Shown in pieces: positions 53,464-64,000 of a stretch of 64,000 nucleotides of DNA. The stretch spans positions 1,110,086-1,174,085 of the forward strand of contig NZ_CP047396.1 in NCBI RefSeq assembly GCF_020541305.1, written 5' to 3'. The translations under genes were made by a program, and so were the position numbers. Below the pieces are notes generated by a model, which made no database searches, had not been told where the DNA came from, and saw only the letters and a list, made by a program, of their open reading frames with translations. The stretch is from Candidatus Vallotiella adelgis (GTDB lineage: Bacteria > Pseudomonadota > Gammaproteobacteria > Burkholderiales > Burkholderiaceae). The stretch's first letter is position 1, and every line of letters starts with the position of its first letter.

Positions 53464-56322
53464 AAATCAGGGGATGCCGAACTCAATCTGATGCAACGCG
53501 ATGATAGCGTCCTCAAGACGCTACTTAAGCCGTCCTCTTCAGTCAAATAAGCCGCCCGGACTACCCCAGTAACAGCGAGTCGCACCGTAAAACTATGCAC
53601 ATTAACGCGCCGCAGGATGATCTTCCTGAAGAGCGCGGAGCGCTCACTATATTATTCTAGCTGGGATAAGCGATGTTGATAGTAATCTACTGCAGTTCAT
53701 ATTGAAGAAGCAAGTTTTTATAAACTATGCGGTTGATCAAGCTTAACGCCAGTTGATAGTACATCTCGTCATAGTTCATCATTATCTTAATAATAGCCCA
53801 ATCCAGACTTTTTAGTCATCTGAACTAGCATATGCGAATCTCTATCCAAAATATTTTGGACGCATTAACAGATAATCACCTCCCGAAAGTCTTCGGGTAG
53901 CTACAGCGTATTATTCCTAGTGATTTATTAGATATAGCTGTAATCGATTGACTACTTGTGATACACAATACTGTGTGCAGTGTATATAATTACTATGCCA
54001 GATTAGAAATTCTTCTGAACAATGCGCTAACCCGTGAGTTGATCTGCGTTACGCTCAGAACGATCTATATAAACCGCTTACATGCTAGTACAGCATGAGC
54101 AAAAATATTCTGCCCGACGATCATTCGAGAGGCAATGCGTAACTTTCCTCTCATTCGCCCACGACCTAGAAAACACTCATCAAGATAGTTTTAGCTAGAC
54201 TCAGTTAAGGAAAGGTAGGCGAGTAGTGAAATGTAGAAAACGAATCTTTAACTATCTATCTAGGTTGATAGTGTTCTGAGTGAGAAAGTGCATTAAACAT
54301 AATATTTTCAATAGAAAAATTTTGAAAAGATAATTATGTCTACCGTTTTCAGAAAAATTTGCAGCAACTCTAAATCATCTATTAAAAAACCCTGTATAGA
54401 AAAATAGCATTATTAACAATTAATAAAAAATATTATTATATAAATCTAAAAATTCTACGAATTTATCAAGAAATATCTATAATTTTCTGATATAAACTAC
54501 TCAGCATAAAAAACTGTTATTTTTTCATGCAGTCTTAGATCGGAATAAAGTAATATAACTTGATGAAGCTCCTGATATAAAAATGCCAGGCTGTTCTAAT
54601 CAATATATGCAGAATCTGATAAGATGCTAAATATAGCCCTGTTGTCAATGCCTATTGTAGAACTGGTTGCTATAGCAGATACTACGTTATATCTTCACTT
54701 TCTCCTGAAGCCGAGTGCTAATATCTAAATAATGTGCCAAGTAGTCACTAATCATCGTAGCTGAAAAACTATTACACATAAGTCGTATAGTAAAATACCT
54801 AGTTATCTTGCCTCTGAGTACTATTCAGCAAGGATATATCATCACGTATATAGGTGACCTCATCCAATTCAGTACACGATACTAGATCAGTACACGATAC
54901 TAGAAACGAAGGCTGCTGAAGATAAATGTGTTGGCCGCTTACCCCTCCGCTGGTTCTCCTAATTAGAGTCTATTAATAGGTACTTCAACCGGTGGGGTAA
55001 AATATGCGTTGAGATGTACAGTCTTACGACTAGTTTCTTTTTCGATATTTGGCGTCTAGTTTTAACCTTAAGCATTGATTATCTGCCTGAGCAGCGTACT
55101 CATTATAAAATCCTCAAAAGATTTCGCTCATTGGGTAGTGCAGGCACTATGTATACATATTGGGGCTAGTGCAACACAAAAATAGTACTAAACATCAGTC
55201 TTTTCGTATGCATCTAGAGTGATACTAAATAGCTCACCTCCACCCAGATGCATCGCGTACGACTTGCATGCCTCGTTGATACATACTAGCCACTCTCTTT
55301 TTTCTTTCTACATGTAAAAAAACGTAATACTGATAAGTGCTTTCGACCCTGCGACGCATTTACACTCAGAATCAGCATGTGTTCGGCACACAACCCTTTA
55401 TATACGATTGATTGTGAATAAGATACGCAGAGAGAAGCACTACTGACCGAACTATGAATTTCCGTAATATCTAGAATCGTATCTTCATATCTTACCGATC
55501 CCGGAAGAGCATGATGTGCATGATGTATTTCTTATTTTGACAGGGACAATAATATCAGACCAATCTAGGGAAAAACGCGTGTTAATCGAGTACATGCACG
55601 TCATCGGTTTTCGGTGTTAGTTAGCAGTTATATAGACTGCTAACTTTATCCGGTTCATAATCTAGATATGCTCGAAAAACTCGGCGAGTTAAGAGAGAGA
55701 CACTACCAAAACAGTATAACCTGCATCACTTATGGGAATATTGAACTACGAGTCCCAGCATCGTTTACATCTCGAAGATCGATCTAGTTTTTTCAGATGC
55801 GCGTCCTTTGTTCGTTGCAAACAAAGACATGGGAAAACCCCCTTATAACTCACACGATTCGGATGCATCCGAAAGGGGTTACTTCACTTTCCGAATACTT
55901 ACTCTTGTTTCGTTTTGAGAGCTCTGTTCCGAACCATCTAGCCGTATGACTAGTCCAACTAGTATAAAAAGATATTACTATTACGCTAGTTGACACGATG
56001 GCCGCATCAATGCTGTGCGACGCGCTCGATCGCTAGTGGTTTTTTGACTAAAATCGGGAATGTCGAGCGCAATAGCGAGCACGCTCCCCCCTTACACGGT
56101 TGATTCATGGAGTCGTCTCCGCTTTAAGAAAAAACAGTATGCAATCGATATGCTAGCTACGTTTCGTACACGTCGACATGCACATATGCGAAACACGCGT
56201 CATGAAAGATAGCTTACGCCTCGGCGATACTGATCACTACGTGTTAGTAGTGAATTGCGCATAGCATCCCTACCTACAGTGCAAGCGGTGTACTGAAAAA
56301 GACCGCATCGTTCTAAGTCCCT
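53464..56322. other. Longest non-coding stretch (2.9 kb)
   Basis: No supportable gene on either strand. It contains an 18-bp tandem duplication (54869-54904) and a 16-bp palindrome at 55858-55873 (TTCGGATGCATCCGAA). The sequence is very AT-rich near 54300-54540. Several ancestral genes must have stood here, but nothing is readable. Confidence 0.6.
54869..54904. repeat. 18-bp tandem duplication
   Basis: TCAGTACACGATACTAGA occurs twice head to tail (54869-54886 and 54887-54904) without mismatch. Two copies only, in decayed DNA; probably a recent slippage event. Confidence 0.8.
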
Positions 56323-57336
56323 ATGAAGATTGCTATTCTCGATGACTACCAAGACGCCATCCGCAAGCTTGATTGTTTTCAACTACTTGCCGAGCATGAC
56401 GTTAAGGTGTTCAACAATACGGTTCGTGGGCTTGGACAACTAGTCAGTCGACTTGCATCGGTCGAAGCAATCGTATTAATCCACGAACGTACGCACATCA
56501 CGTCACAATTACTAGATAGACTACCGCAACTGAAAGTTATTAGCCAGATAGGCCGTGTATCTAGTCACTTGGACTTGCAGGCATGTACCGAGCGCGGCAT
56601 TTTAGTACTCGAAGGTGCGAGCTCGCCCGTTGCGCCCGCTGAACTAACATGGGCACTTATCATGGCGGCACAGCGTCGTATTCCTCAATACGTTATGAAC
56701 CTTAAGCAAGGTGCCTGGCAACAATCAGGCTTGCGCACGGCCGCGCTGCCACCAAACTTCGGACTAGGACAGGTGTTACGAGGTCAAACGCTAGGTATTT
56801 GGGGTTACGGAAAAATAGGTAAGATCGTTGCTTACTACGGGCGCTCGTTTGGCATGACTGTATTAATTTATGGACGTGAACATTCGCTAAGAGCAGCGAA
56901 AGATGATGGGCTAGAAGTAGCGCAGACACGCGAGCAACTTTTTTCTGAGAGTGATGTGCTAAGTCTGCATCTTCGACTTCACAAAAAAACCCGCGGCATT
57001 GTAACCAGCAATAATCTGGTGCAGATGAAACCAACAGCACTATTTGTCAATACAAGCCACGCCGAGCTTCTCGAGGAGAACGCGCTGGTATCAGCACTTC
57101 GTAAAGGGCGACCGGGCATGGTTTCAGTAGATGTATTCGAAAGCGAACCAATCCTACAAGGATATCCGTTACTTCGCATGGAAAATGCGATTTGTACGCC
57201 GCATATTGGATATGTAGAACGCGAAAGCTATGAACTATATTTCAGATCAGCATTTAATAATATCCTCGCATATTTGAGTGGCAATACGCAAAATGTCATT
57301 AATCCAGAATTACTCACAATGCAGATACAACGTTGA
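56323..57336 (+). CDS. D-2-hydroxyacid dehydrogenase family protein with altered catalytic Arg
   Basis: NAD-dependent D-2-hydroxyacid dehydrogenase fold, 337 residues. The nucleotide-binding GxGxxG is at 161-166 (GYGKIG) within LGIWGYGKIGKIVAYYGRSFGM; the catalytic Glu is E275 in DVFESEP and His is H294 in CTPHIGY. The catalytic Arg, found in NTSRAEL-type motifs of relatives, is His at 246 (NTSHAELL), codon CAC at 57058-57060, one transition from CGC. Spacing 246 to 275 equals that between Arg and Glu in E. coli SerA. Otherwise intact, so either activity is changed or inactivation has begun. Substrate unknown; start MKIAILDDYQDAIRKLDCF matches relatives. Confidence 0.88.
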   Translation: MKIAILDDYQDAIRKLDCFQLLAEHDVKVFNNTVRGLGQLVSRLASVEAIVLIHERTHITSQLLDRLPQLKVISQIGRVSSHLDLQACTERGILVLEGASSPVAPAELTWALIMAAQRRIPQYVMNLKQGAWQQSGLRTAALPPNFGLGQVLRGQTLGIWGYGKIGKIVAYYGRSFGMTVLIYGREHSLRAAKDDGLEVAQTREQLFSESDVLSLHLRLHKKTRGIVTSNNLVQMKPTALFVNTSHAELLEENALVSALRKGRPGMVSVDVFESEPILQGYPLLRMENAICTPHIGYVERESYELYFRSAFNNILAYLSGNTQNVINPELLTMQIQR

Positions 57337-57894
57337 TGAATACGCTCGGGCAAGACTGTAATAGATTACTCAGCATATATTCTTCGTATAAACTTGTATT
57401 CAGTAATATGTTAGTATCAATTGCAGCCAGTCAGGGGCTAGCCGCTAAAGATACAACAATAACTTTCGTAGTGTCCACAGAAATAAACATTTACCCAAGA
57501 AATAACGTCGACAGCAACGTCAAGTCACGACAAAAATAGATGAAGCTAAACAGAATGTTTAGCTAAACACTCCAACTTAAAGCTAAAGGCTATAGCCAGC
57601 AAAAATAAAATACCGCATATCAAGTCGATTAGGGAAATTCTCTATTAAGTATAGATTTTTAAAAAAATGCATATTATATTAATAATATATGATTAATATC
57701 ATTCCGGAATTTTAATAATAAAATTTAGAAGATATTAACGTAAAAATTTATATGCTTTTATATAAAAGCAAGGGTAACTAAATACTCTACAAATAGACAA
57801 CAAACATCCCCGCATATAGACTTCTACAGTATCGAATATTTTTATTCAAAAAATGTACGCACAACGTACAAATCCTGATAGAATTTCTGTTTTT
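57337..57894. other. AT-rich non-coding interval before tRNA-Lys
   Basis: A 68-codon frame starting at 57333 has no family resemblance. The remainder is AT-rich with runs of A and T. Nothing recognisable. Confidence 0.55.
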
Positions 57895-57970
57895 GGGGCG
57901 TTAGCTCAGCTGGTAGAGCAGCGGACTCTTAATCCGTAGGTCGAGTGTTCGAGTCACTCACGCCCCACCA
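57895..57970 (+). tRNA. tRNA-Lys (CUU)
   Basis: 76 nt with encoded CCA. Acceptor GGGGCGT/ACGCCCC fully paired; D arm GCTCAGCTGGTAGAGC; anticodon stem GCGGA/TCCGT with loop CTCTTAA, anticodon CUU; T arm GAGTG-TTCGAGT-CACTC. No mismatch apart from a G-U pair in the anticodon stem. Confidence 0.96.
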
Positions 57971-59505
57971 AAAAGTTTAAAAACCCTGTCAAAATAAATT
58001 AGCAATAACAAGTACAGTGCAAAGCAGAAACAACTATATATTGAAAGAAAATAAAGAAGAACTGAATCCTGTTTAGAATTAAAAACATTGTTAGTGCATC
58101 TATAAAAAGTTTATTATAGAATGTAAAATTCTGTTTTGTTTTTTCTCGAATACATACGACTTTCTGTGCCGTATTAAAGCACATTAGTATATCAATTAAC
58201 GATGCACGTCTCTTTTCGATGTGTGGACACAAAAAACAAAAGATTTATTCTTTCTGAATAACAAAACACCAGCTGCCGTAGTGCTTTCAGCAATATACCT
58301 TTATTTATCAAAAAAATTGATACTCAAACTGGAAATATTATAGAAAAAAATTTAATAGAGACAATATTAAATTCAAATAAATACTAGATCAATGATATTC
58401 AGTTCGGTTTCTTCTAAAAATACTATTAGTTTCCAAAGAATTCTCTCTCGGTAGTAAGCTGAATTTTTGACAATTAAGCCTGATTAAGATGTAAAAACAA
58501 TAACCAGGCCGTTCATCTTCAGTGAAACTATAAACTATAACTAATCTATCTTTTTTTCAAAAAGGTATAACTAGGGAGTATATTAAGCTGAATTATTATT
58601 TTTGATAAGCGCAGTATATTTTTCCGATGTATATAACTTATACAGTTTAATTAGACTGAAAACAACCCTTATATCGTCATTAGAGTAGTGCACAAATGTT
58701 CGTTTAAATAACGAATATTTACTATGTTTTTTAATGCCCGGTTATTCTCTGATAGAATATCAGGCATATTATATATAATTGAGAACTTATCTCTAAATTT
58801 AGAGAGTAATTTATTATTTATATAAATAGTTCAACATATTTTTTTTTAGATTCATTTGTTATCTTGTCACTTATATATATTATCTCTGTAATTTCATGAC
58901 ATATCGCTACTCGTATGTAATCGCACAGTCGGTCAACTCAAGCAGAGCGGATGCCTCCCTATGATAGGAATATCTGAAACATCTTCTGAAATCTTCTGAA
59001 AAATACTACCATCCCACTGAATCAGCTTTAGATCATTGAATAATTTTATAAGATGCCCGCTAGTGAATCACATTCTTCATATATTTTTACGTGTGATGTG
59101 CATCGGAAGTAGGTCGAAATTATCAAGTAAAGGTGAGTCTAGGGAAAAAATTTGGTTTTGCTTATATCAGTATGTTTCGATCAACATCGATGAGTAAGCT
59201 CTATATACACATGGACGTATCAATGAATTTCACACAAGGAGAAACCGTAATGTCCAGGGAAAGAAAAAATAGCCTGAAGACTAGGCTGTCTTACTACAAG
59301 ATAGACTAATAAAACCCGCTTGTTGATATGGAGAGATGCATATAACATCTCTCATTATATCTTACTGTACTCTAGAAAGTTGTAGGAATGAGTATTTCAT
59401 ATAACTACACAACTTTTAATAAGAAAAAATAAGGTGTGTATTACAACACCTTCAGTAAAAAGTATTTTTATATCACGCATTTTTAAAAGATATAGCGTAT
59501 ATTTA
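57971..59505. other. AT-rich non-coding interval before mnmE
   Basis: 1.5 kb, the most AT-rich part of the window. No family-like frame. A 19-codon frame at 59250-59309 has a good AAGGAG ribosome binding site but no recognisable product. Short direct repeats (ATCTTCTGAA twice near 58980-59000) are present. Confidence 0.55.
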
Positions 59506-60894
59506 TTACTTCCCAATACAGAACCGGCTAAATATTGCTCCCAGCAAATCATCTGACGTAAATTCACCAGTGATTGTATTTAACTTCTCCTGTGCGAGTC
59601 TTAACTCCTCAGCCAATAGATCGAGCATCTGTACATTACACTCGACATACTTTGAAGCTATCGCTAAATGCTCATCTGCCGTACATAATGCGCGTAAATG
59701 ACGCTCGCGAGCTAGATAGACACTTTCTATATCTGATTTCCATCCAGCAATGCGCAGCAGTTCAGAGCGCAAAAGATTAATACCGAGCGATTCTTTTACG
59801 GATAATCTAACTTCGCATACTGCTCCATCTATAATATCATGCACGCCCGGCCTAATATCTGTTAGGTCAATCTTATTAAGGATTCGAACGACTGGCACGC
59901 GAGTGAGAAACCGTGCAGCGATCGCGCGATCTTTTTCGCTCATTCCATCGCGCGCATCTAGTAAGTGGAGCACAACATCTGCTTTCCTGATCTCATTCCA
60001 TGACCGTGCAATACCAAGTCGCTCTACCTCGTTCTGTGCATCTCGCAGGCCAGCTGTATCGATCACGTGTAGAGGTACTCCTTCGATCTGGATAGTTTGA
60101 GAAACCTTATCTCGCGTTGTGCCAGGAATAGGTGTCACGATTGACAGTTCGGCACCTGCTAACGCATTTAGTAGAGAGGACTTTCCAACATTTGGCTGTC
60201 CAGCGAGTACGACAGATAGGCCCTCGCGCAGCAATGCGCCTTGTTTTGCATTGTGCTGCATAGATGCTAGCGCATTTCGGATATGCGCTAGCTTTCCCCG
60301 CACATCAGTAGAACATAGAAAATCGATGTCTTCTTCTGGGAAATCAAGGGTAGCCTCGACCAGAATCCGTAAGCTGATAACCTCGTCGACTAGAAGATGG
60401 ACCTCGCGTGAAAGTGCGCCCTCTAACGAACAACCAGCTGAGCGCGCAGCCGACTCAGTACTGGCTTCTATTAGATCTGCTACAGCCTCAGCCTGCGTAA
60501 GATCAAGCTTGTTGTTCAAGAAAGCGCGTCGCGTAAATTCGCCGGGCTGAGCAAGCCGAAGGCCAATGTTGCGACCCGCATCAAGGCATCGCCGCAGCAC
60601 AAGCTGTAATACGACTGGCCCGCCATGTCCCTGTAGCTCGATAATATGCTCGCCTGTATAAGAATGGGGTGCCGGAAAATATAGACCAATGCCGCGATCC
60701 AGCGGCACGCCAGTCGCATCGCAAAACGGCACATAGACAGCATGGCGGGCTGTCAGTTGATTGCGGAATAATACTTCCATTAGCTGAGCTGCTGCGTCGG
60801 CACCAGAAGTACCGAATGAAATACGTACTACGCCTATACCTCCACGGCCTGGAGGAGTGGCAATCGCTATGATTGGATCAAAATCGGTTTGCAT
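59506..60894 (-). CDS. mnmE: tRNA uridine-5-carboxymethylaminomethyl GTPase MnmE
   Basis: GTPase that, with MnmG, modifies U34 of certain tRNAs. 462 residues from the ATG at 60894; a TTG one codon upstream is less likely. N-terminal formyl-THF-binding domain ([65 protein letters not shown]), G domain with [25 protein letters not shown] and NKID, and the invariant C-terminal CIGK motif as the last four residues. Undamaged. 162 bp downstream of yidC in the ribosomal-protein L34 cluster. Confidence 0.97.
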   Translation of the reverse strand: MQTDFDPIIAIATPPGRGGIGVVRISFGTSGADAAAQLMEVLFRNQLTARHAVYVPFCDATGVPLDRGIGLYFPAPHSYTGEHIIELQGHGGPVVLQLVLRRCLDAGRNIGLRLAQPGEFTRRAFLNNKLDLTQAEAVADLIEASTESAARSAGCSLEGALSREVHLLVDEVISLRILVEATLDFPEEDIDFLCSTDVRGKLAHIRNALASMQHNAKQGALLREGLSVVLAGQPNVGKSSLLNALAGAELSIVTPIPGTTRDKVSQTIQIEGVPLHVIDTAGLRDAQNEVERLGIARSWNEIRKADVVLHLLDARDGMSEKDRAIAARFLTRVPVVRILNKIDLTDIRPGVHDIIDGAVCEVRLSVKESLGINLLRSELLRIAGWKSDIESVYLARERHLRALCTADEHLAIASKYVECNVQMLDLLAEELRLAQEKLNTITGEFTSDDLLGAIFSRFCIGK

Positions 60895-61056
60895 CAAATC
60901 AGATAAATAGGCGAAGCAATTCTCATCGGTGTAGATAGCGGCTTGCGTTTTTTGAATCGTGCAATACGCGTTTGCTAAAACACGCTAAACCATATGACCT
61001 ACGGGTGGACCGGTGTCAGTTGCTTTGCAAGCCGACTTACCCTTCCCTTCACAGAC

Positions 61057-62664
61057 TTAGTGCTGCTTATTTTTACTTAGCATGCCTGTAATGTAGTACT
61101 GCTGGGCAATCGATAGGATATTGTTCACAACATAGTACAGCACTAATCCAGCCGGAAAAAAGAAGAACATTACAGAGAATGCGATCGGCATGAACATCAT
61201 CATCTTCGCTTGCATCGGATCAGGCGGTTTCGGATTCAGTTTAGCCTGTAGAAACATCGAAATTGTCATTAATACCGGCAATATAAAGTAAGGATCCTGC
61301 TGAGATAGATCATGAATCCACAGAATCCATGGCGCGCCGCGCATCTCGACTGACGACAGCAGCACCCAATACAATGAGATAAATACCGGGATCTGAATGA
61401 CGATAGGCAGACAACCACTAAACGGGTTTACCTTCTTTGATTTGTAGAGCTCCATGATCGCCACGTTTATCTTCTGCGGATCGCCCTTAAACCTCTCGCG
61501 GATTTGCTCTATGCGCGGTGTAATCTCTTTCATCCGTACCATTGATTTATAACTAGCAGCCGATAGTGGGAAAAACGCCACCTTAATTAGTAGCGTTAAC
61601 AATACAATTGCCCATCCCCAGTTGCCGAGAAAACCGTACATCTTCTCGAGTAGCCAAAACAACGGCTTCGCAATGATCGTCACCCAGCCGTAGTCTTTGA
61701 CTAGTTCGAGGCCTGGAGCGATTTTTTCTAGCTTGCGCTCCTCCTGCGGGCCAGCAAATAAGCGTGCAGTTACATCTACGTGCTGACCTGGAGCAATGTT
61801 TGTTACTAACTCCTTCATACCGACGCGGTACAGCGCCTGGCCGAGTTTATCTGCATAAAATTGGCGCTGCACACCTTCTTTCAAAATCCATGCGGAGGCA
61901 AAATAGTGTTGCAGCATGGCGACCCATCCGTTATCGGCCGACTGTGCATAGTCTTTTTTTCCCTTATCTAAATCCGAGAAACTTATCTTCTCGAATTTAT
62001 GCTGCTCAGTGTAGATAGCCGGACCGATAAATGTATGCGAAAAGCGCGGGGTCTCGACTGATGTATCATCGCGTACTAATTCCATATAGATCGTCGGCGT
62101 CACCGGGACAGATCCAATATTCTCAATCCTTATGTTGATACCAATTACATAGCTACCCCGCGTGAACGTATAGGTTTTTACTACCTTCACACCGCTTTTA
62201 ACTAGCGATTCGAGGCTGATAGACAATGTATCTGCGCCGTCTGCTAGTAATGTCGGTCCAGGTAAAATGGTAAATATATCATTGTGGTTCGGGAAATTAC
62301 CGCCCATCAAGCCGGTGCGCGCTAGATACGTATGATGAGCTGTCTGGTCAAATAGCGTGATGTAGAAATTTGGTTGCTTTCCCTCCACTCTCTTAGTTAG
62401 TGACAGCCGAGATAACGTGCCGCCCACCGTACTAATATCGCCATCATATACATCCATCCTAAAGTGAATCTGTTGGCCTTTCACCACAAATTTAGGGGCA
62501 CGCGGCGTGATACGTGCACTGGGTGCCGTCGAAGTCGCTCTCTGGATTAGTGTTGTGTTGGAGAAAAATAGTGATGGACGCTCATGTTCTCGCTGCCAGT
62601 TATCGTAAAGAATGAGGACTGACATCAAGAAAATGGCCCAAAGGGCGGTACGTTTGATGTCCAT
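61057..62664 (-). CDS. yidC: Membrane protein insertase YidC
   Basis: Inserts membrane proteins alone or with SecYEG. 535 residues: N-terminal anchor helix (about 6-20), a large periplasmic P1 domain (about 50-320), and a C-terminal insertase core. [59 protein letters not shown] contains the hydrophilic-groove helix with the conserved Lys. [15 protein letters not shown] [24 protein letters not shown] and [32 protein letters not shown] complete the core. 31 bp after yidD. Confidence 0.97.
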   Translation of the reverse strand: MDIKRTALWAIFLMSVLILYDNWQREHERPSLFFSNTTLIQRATSTAPSARITPRAPKFVVKGQQIHFRMDVYDGDISTVGGTLSRLSLTKRVEGKQPNFYITLFDQTAHHTYLARTGLMGGNFPNHNDIFTILPGPTLLADGADTLSISLESLVKSGVKVVKTYTFTRGSYVIGINIRIENIGSVPVTPTIYMELVRDDTSVETPRFSHTFIGPAIYTEQHKFEKISFSDLDKGKKDYAQSADNGWVAMLQHYFASAWILKEGVQRQFYADKLGQALYRVGMKELVTNIAPGQHVDVTARLFAGPQEERKLEKIAPGLELVKDYGWVTIIAKPLFWLLEKMYGFLGNWGWAIVLLTLLIKVAFFPLSAASYKSMVRMKEITPRIEQIRERFKGDPQKINVAIMELYKSKKVNPFSGCLPIVIQIPVFISLYWVLLSSVEMRGAPWILWIHDLSQQDPYFILPVLMTISMFLQAKLNPKPPDPMQAKMMMFMPIAFSVMFFFFPAGLVLYYVVNNILSIAQQYYITGMLSKNKQH

Positions 62665-62695
62665 ACGTTAATCTCGTAGTAAATAAGCTGAACGA

Positions 62696-62926
62696 CTAGC
62701 GTCTATTAGTATGAGCCGGCGGCACTAGATCAACACCACCCGCTGAAAAAGGATGGCAGCGGCATAATCGTTTTACTGCTAAATAAGCCCCTCTCGCAGC
62801 GCCATAATACTGGATTGCTTCGCGTGCGTAGTTTGAACATGAAGGGTAAAAACGGCAGCGATTGATGAGACAAGGGCTGACTACCAGTCTGTAGAAGTGC
62901 AGGAGCGCAATCAACACTGTTTTCAT
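62696..62926 (-). CDS. yidD: Membrane protein insertion efficiency factor YidD
   Basis: Small amphipathic membrane-associated protein that assists YidC-dependent insertion. 76 residues with the family core [32 protein letters not shown] and [17 protein letters not shown]; the three conserved cysteines are present. The start overlaps the rnpA stop as ATGA (62923-62926), showing coupled translation. Confidence 0.95.
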   Translation of the reverse strand: MKTVLIALLHFYRLVVSPCLINRCRFYPSCSNYAREAIQYYGAARGAYLAVKRLCRCHPFSAGGVDLVPPAHTNRR

Positions 62927-63339
62927 GTCACCGCTTCAGTGTTGGGAAGTATAGGGTTCAACTGTCTCTTGCTTAACATCATAAATAAAACTTCGATCTG
63001 AACTTGTAGCATGCGTATGAGCGCCGTAGATCTAGCACTTGTAAACTGCGCACGATCGATTTTACCTGATAGCCGGATTAAAATATCCCAGCCCAGTAGC
63101 TCTAGGCGTCGCACGCGAAACGCCTCACGAATTAGCCGCTTAATCAGATTGCGCGTAACTGCGCGCGGCGCCTGCTTCTTGCTAACAACTATGCCAAGCC
63201 GTGCTACCTGCCCGGTTGGATAGCCATATAGCACGAAGTGAGTAGAGCGAGCACATGGACGTAAACGAAAAACGGATGAGAAATCATCCGTTTTCAGTAG
63301 CCTTGCGGTTTTTGGAAAATTAGAGTATATCGTTCGCAC
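62923..63339 (-). CDS. rnpA: Ribonuclease P protein component
   Basis: Protein cofactor of RNase P, which matures tRNA 5' ends. 138 residues starting at GTG 63339: [32 protein letters not shown] matches the Burkholderiaceae form. Central basic helix [16 protein letters not shown] carries the family RNR-type motif. [20 protein letters not shown] is conserved. The C-terminal quarter is divergent. Lies 97 bp after rpmH and overlaps yidD by 4 bp. rnpB RNA is not in the window. Confidence 0.94.
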   Translation of the reverse strand: MRTIYSNFPKTARLLKTDDFSSVFRLRPCARSTHFVLYGYPTGQVARLGIVVSKKQAPRAVTRNLIKRLIREAFRVRRLELLGWDILIRLSGKIDRAQFTSARSTALIRMLQVQIEVLFMMLSKRQLNPILPNTEAVT

Positions 63340-63436
63340 GCAATAGGCTTCTTATTCAGGGAAGGGCGGACTAACAACACACGACGCGGGATGTCTAACG
63401 TGATCTTAAATATAGTGGATGGCAGCCGCAGCGGCC

Positions 63437-63571
63437 CTAAACAGCCAGGCGCTTCCGGCCTTTCGCGCGGCGCGTATTAATAACTCTTCTACCGCCCACG
63501 GTCTTCATGCGAACACGGAAACCATGGGTGCGCTTTCGGCACGTCACGGACGGTTGATAGGTGCGTTTCAT
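63437..63571 (-). CDS. rpmH: 50S ribosomal protein L34
   Basis: 44-residue, very basic ribosomal protein read directly from the sequence: [20 protein letters not shown], then the conserved [20 protein letters not shown] and RLAV. Length and sequence match L34 along its whole length; residue 11 is Cys where relatives have Arg. First gene of the rpmH-rnpA-yidD-yidC-mnmE cluster, the classical neighbour of the replication origin and dnaA. Confidence 0.97.
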   Translation of the reverse strand: MKRTYQPSVTCRKRTHGFRVRMKTVGGRRVINTRRAKGRKRLAV

Positions 63572-64000
63572 ATTGCTTGTACTCGTTAAAGGATGGTCTG
63601 AGAAGCGTATTTTTTAAGAACCAAAAATTTTCGCATAATCGAAGCGCGACGCTAAGCTAAAAAATATACTTTTGGATTGTTTTATTTAATCCGCTTTTCT
63701 TTTCGGCGTCAATATCTTACATTCATCGGTGAAGCCTGCCGCCTTTAACATCCGTGATAACAGTACTAGAATAGCCCTGTGGATAACTTACCTACCTGCG
63801 GTGTTTGGCAGTAGAATTCTAGTTATCCTAAATCTAGTGCGTCATTTCGGCCGACAAAATATCTAATCCCTGATCGCATCTGCAACTTAGATGTGCCTCC
63901 AGCTTTGCATGTAATCCTATGCAGATACTCTTGACGGACACGGCGTCGTTCGCGTCGAGCGGTGCAGCTGATATAACGTCGCGACACCATAACAAACCAC
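63572..64000. other. Probable origin-side region between rpmH and dnaA
   Basis: No gene. In Burkholderiaceae dnaA lies divergently upstream of rpmH with the origin near it; dnaA itself would start beyond 64000. The AT-rich stretch 63590-63720 and a consensus DnaA box at 63778-63786 fit an origin. Only one perfect box is visible here, with one 7/9 match (TTATCCTAA) near 63824. Confidence 0.5.
63778..63786 (-). promoter_or_regulatory. Consensus DnaA box
   Basis: TTATCCACA on the minus strand (TGTGGATAA on plus), an exact match to the strong DnaA-binding 9-mer, located about 210 bp from rpmH. Likely part of oriC or of dnaA autoregulation. Confidence 0.7.

Overview
The window looks like a chromosome segment of a genome-reduced, host-restricted betaproteobacterium of the Burkholderiaceae. 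Gene neighbourhoods and protein sequences read as Burkholderia/Mycetohabitans-like: def-fmt-htpX-rsmB, gatCAB divergent from mreBCD-mrdA-mrdB, queDEC, dapF...dksA-hslVU-argB, dppABCDF, ahcY-holin-metF, and rpmH-rnpA-yidD-yidC-mnmE beside the origin. Only about 58% of the window is intact coding sequence. The rest is long, AT-richer DNA in which ancestral genes can still be read as frame-broken relics. An insect symbiont of the Vallotia type would fit, but the species assignment is inference.

Layout. 0-5 kb: cca (-), a dead lytic transglycosylase gene (slt relic, -) and 5-formyltetrahydrofolate cyclo-ligase (+). 5.6-11.1 kb: dppBCDF (-) intact, with its binding-protein gene dppA dead upstream. 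11.3-15 kb: metF and a 4-TM holin-family gene (-), then an ahcY pseudogene with a probable decayed SAH riboswitch, and a probable fliA relic. 16-20.7 kb: amino-acid permease (+), metK (-), dapF (+). 22-27.3 kb: dksA, hslV, hslU (+) and a dead argB. 28.4-31.6 kb: a purT relic (-), ampG (+), xth (-). 31.8-43.3 kb: gatCAB (-), mreBCD-mrdA-mrdB (+), queC-queE-queD (-). 43.9-49.3 kb: tRNA-Phe and def-fmt-htpX-rsmB (-). 50.4-57.3 kb: a thioredoxin-like gene, topB and a D-2-hydroxyacid dehydrogenase-family gene (+). 57.9-63.6 kb: tRNA-Lys, then mnmE, yidC, yidD, rnpA, rpmH (-). The right end contains a consensus DnaA box and is probably the origin side of dnaA, which lies outside.

What is kept is translation and tRNA maturation (gatCAB, cca, fmt, def, queCDE, mnmE, rsmB, rnpA, rpmH), cell shape and wall (mre/mrd, dapF, ampG), membrane insertion (yidC/yidD), proteostasis (hslVU, htpX) and one-carbon/SAM supply (metF, metK, formyl-THF cyclo-ligase). 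What has been lost includes SAH recycling (ahcY), arginine synthesis (argB), murein lysis (slt), motility (fliA), one purine-formylation route (purT) and the local dipeptide receptor (dppA). I found no mobile element, CRISPR array, toxin or biosynthetic cluster, and no convincing undescribed system. The most interesting points are the mismatches between retained and lost partners (metK/metF without ahcY; DppBCDF without DppA; AmpG without Slt), the decayed riboswitch, a dppD gene that runs through into dppF, a dehydrogenase whose catalytic arginine is histidine, and long perfect palindromes in intergenic DNA.
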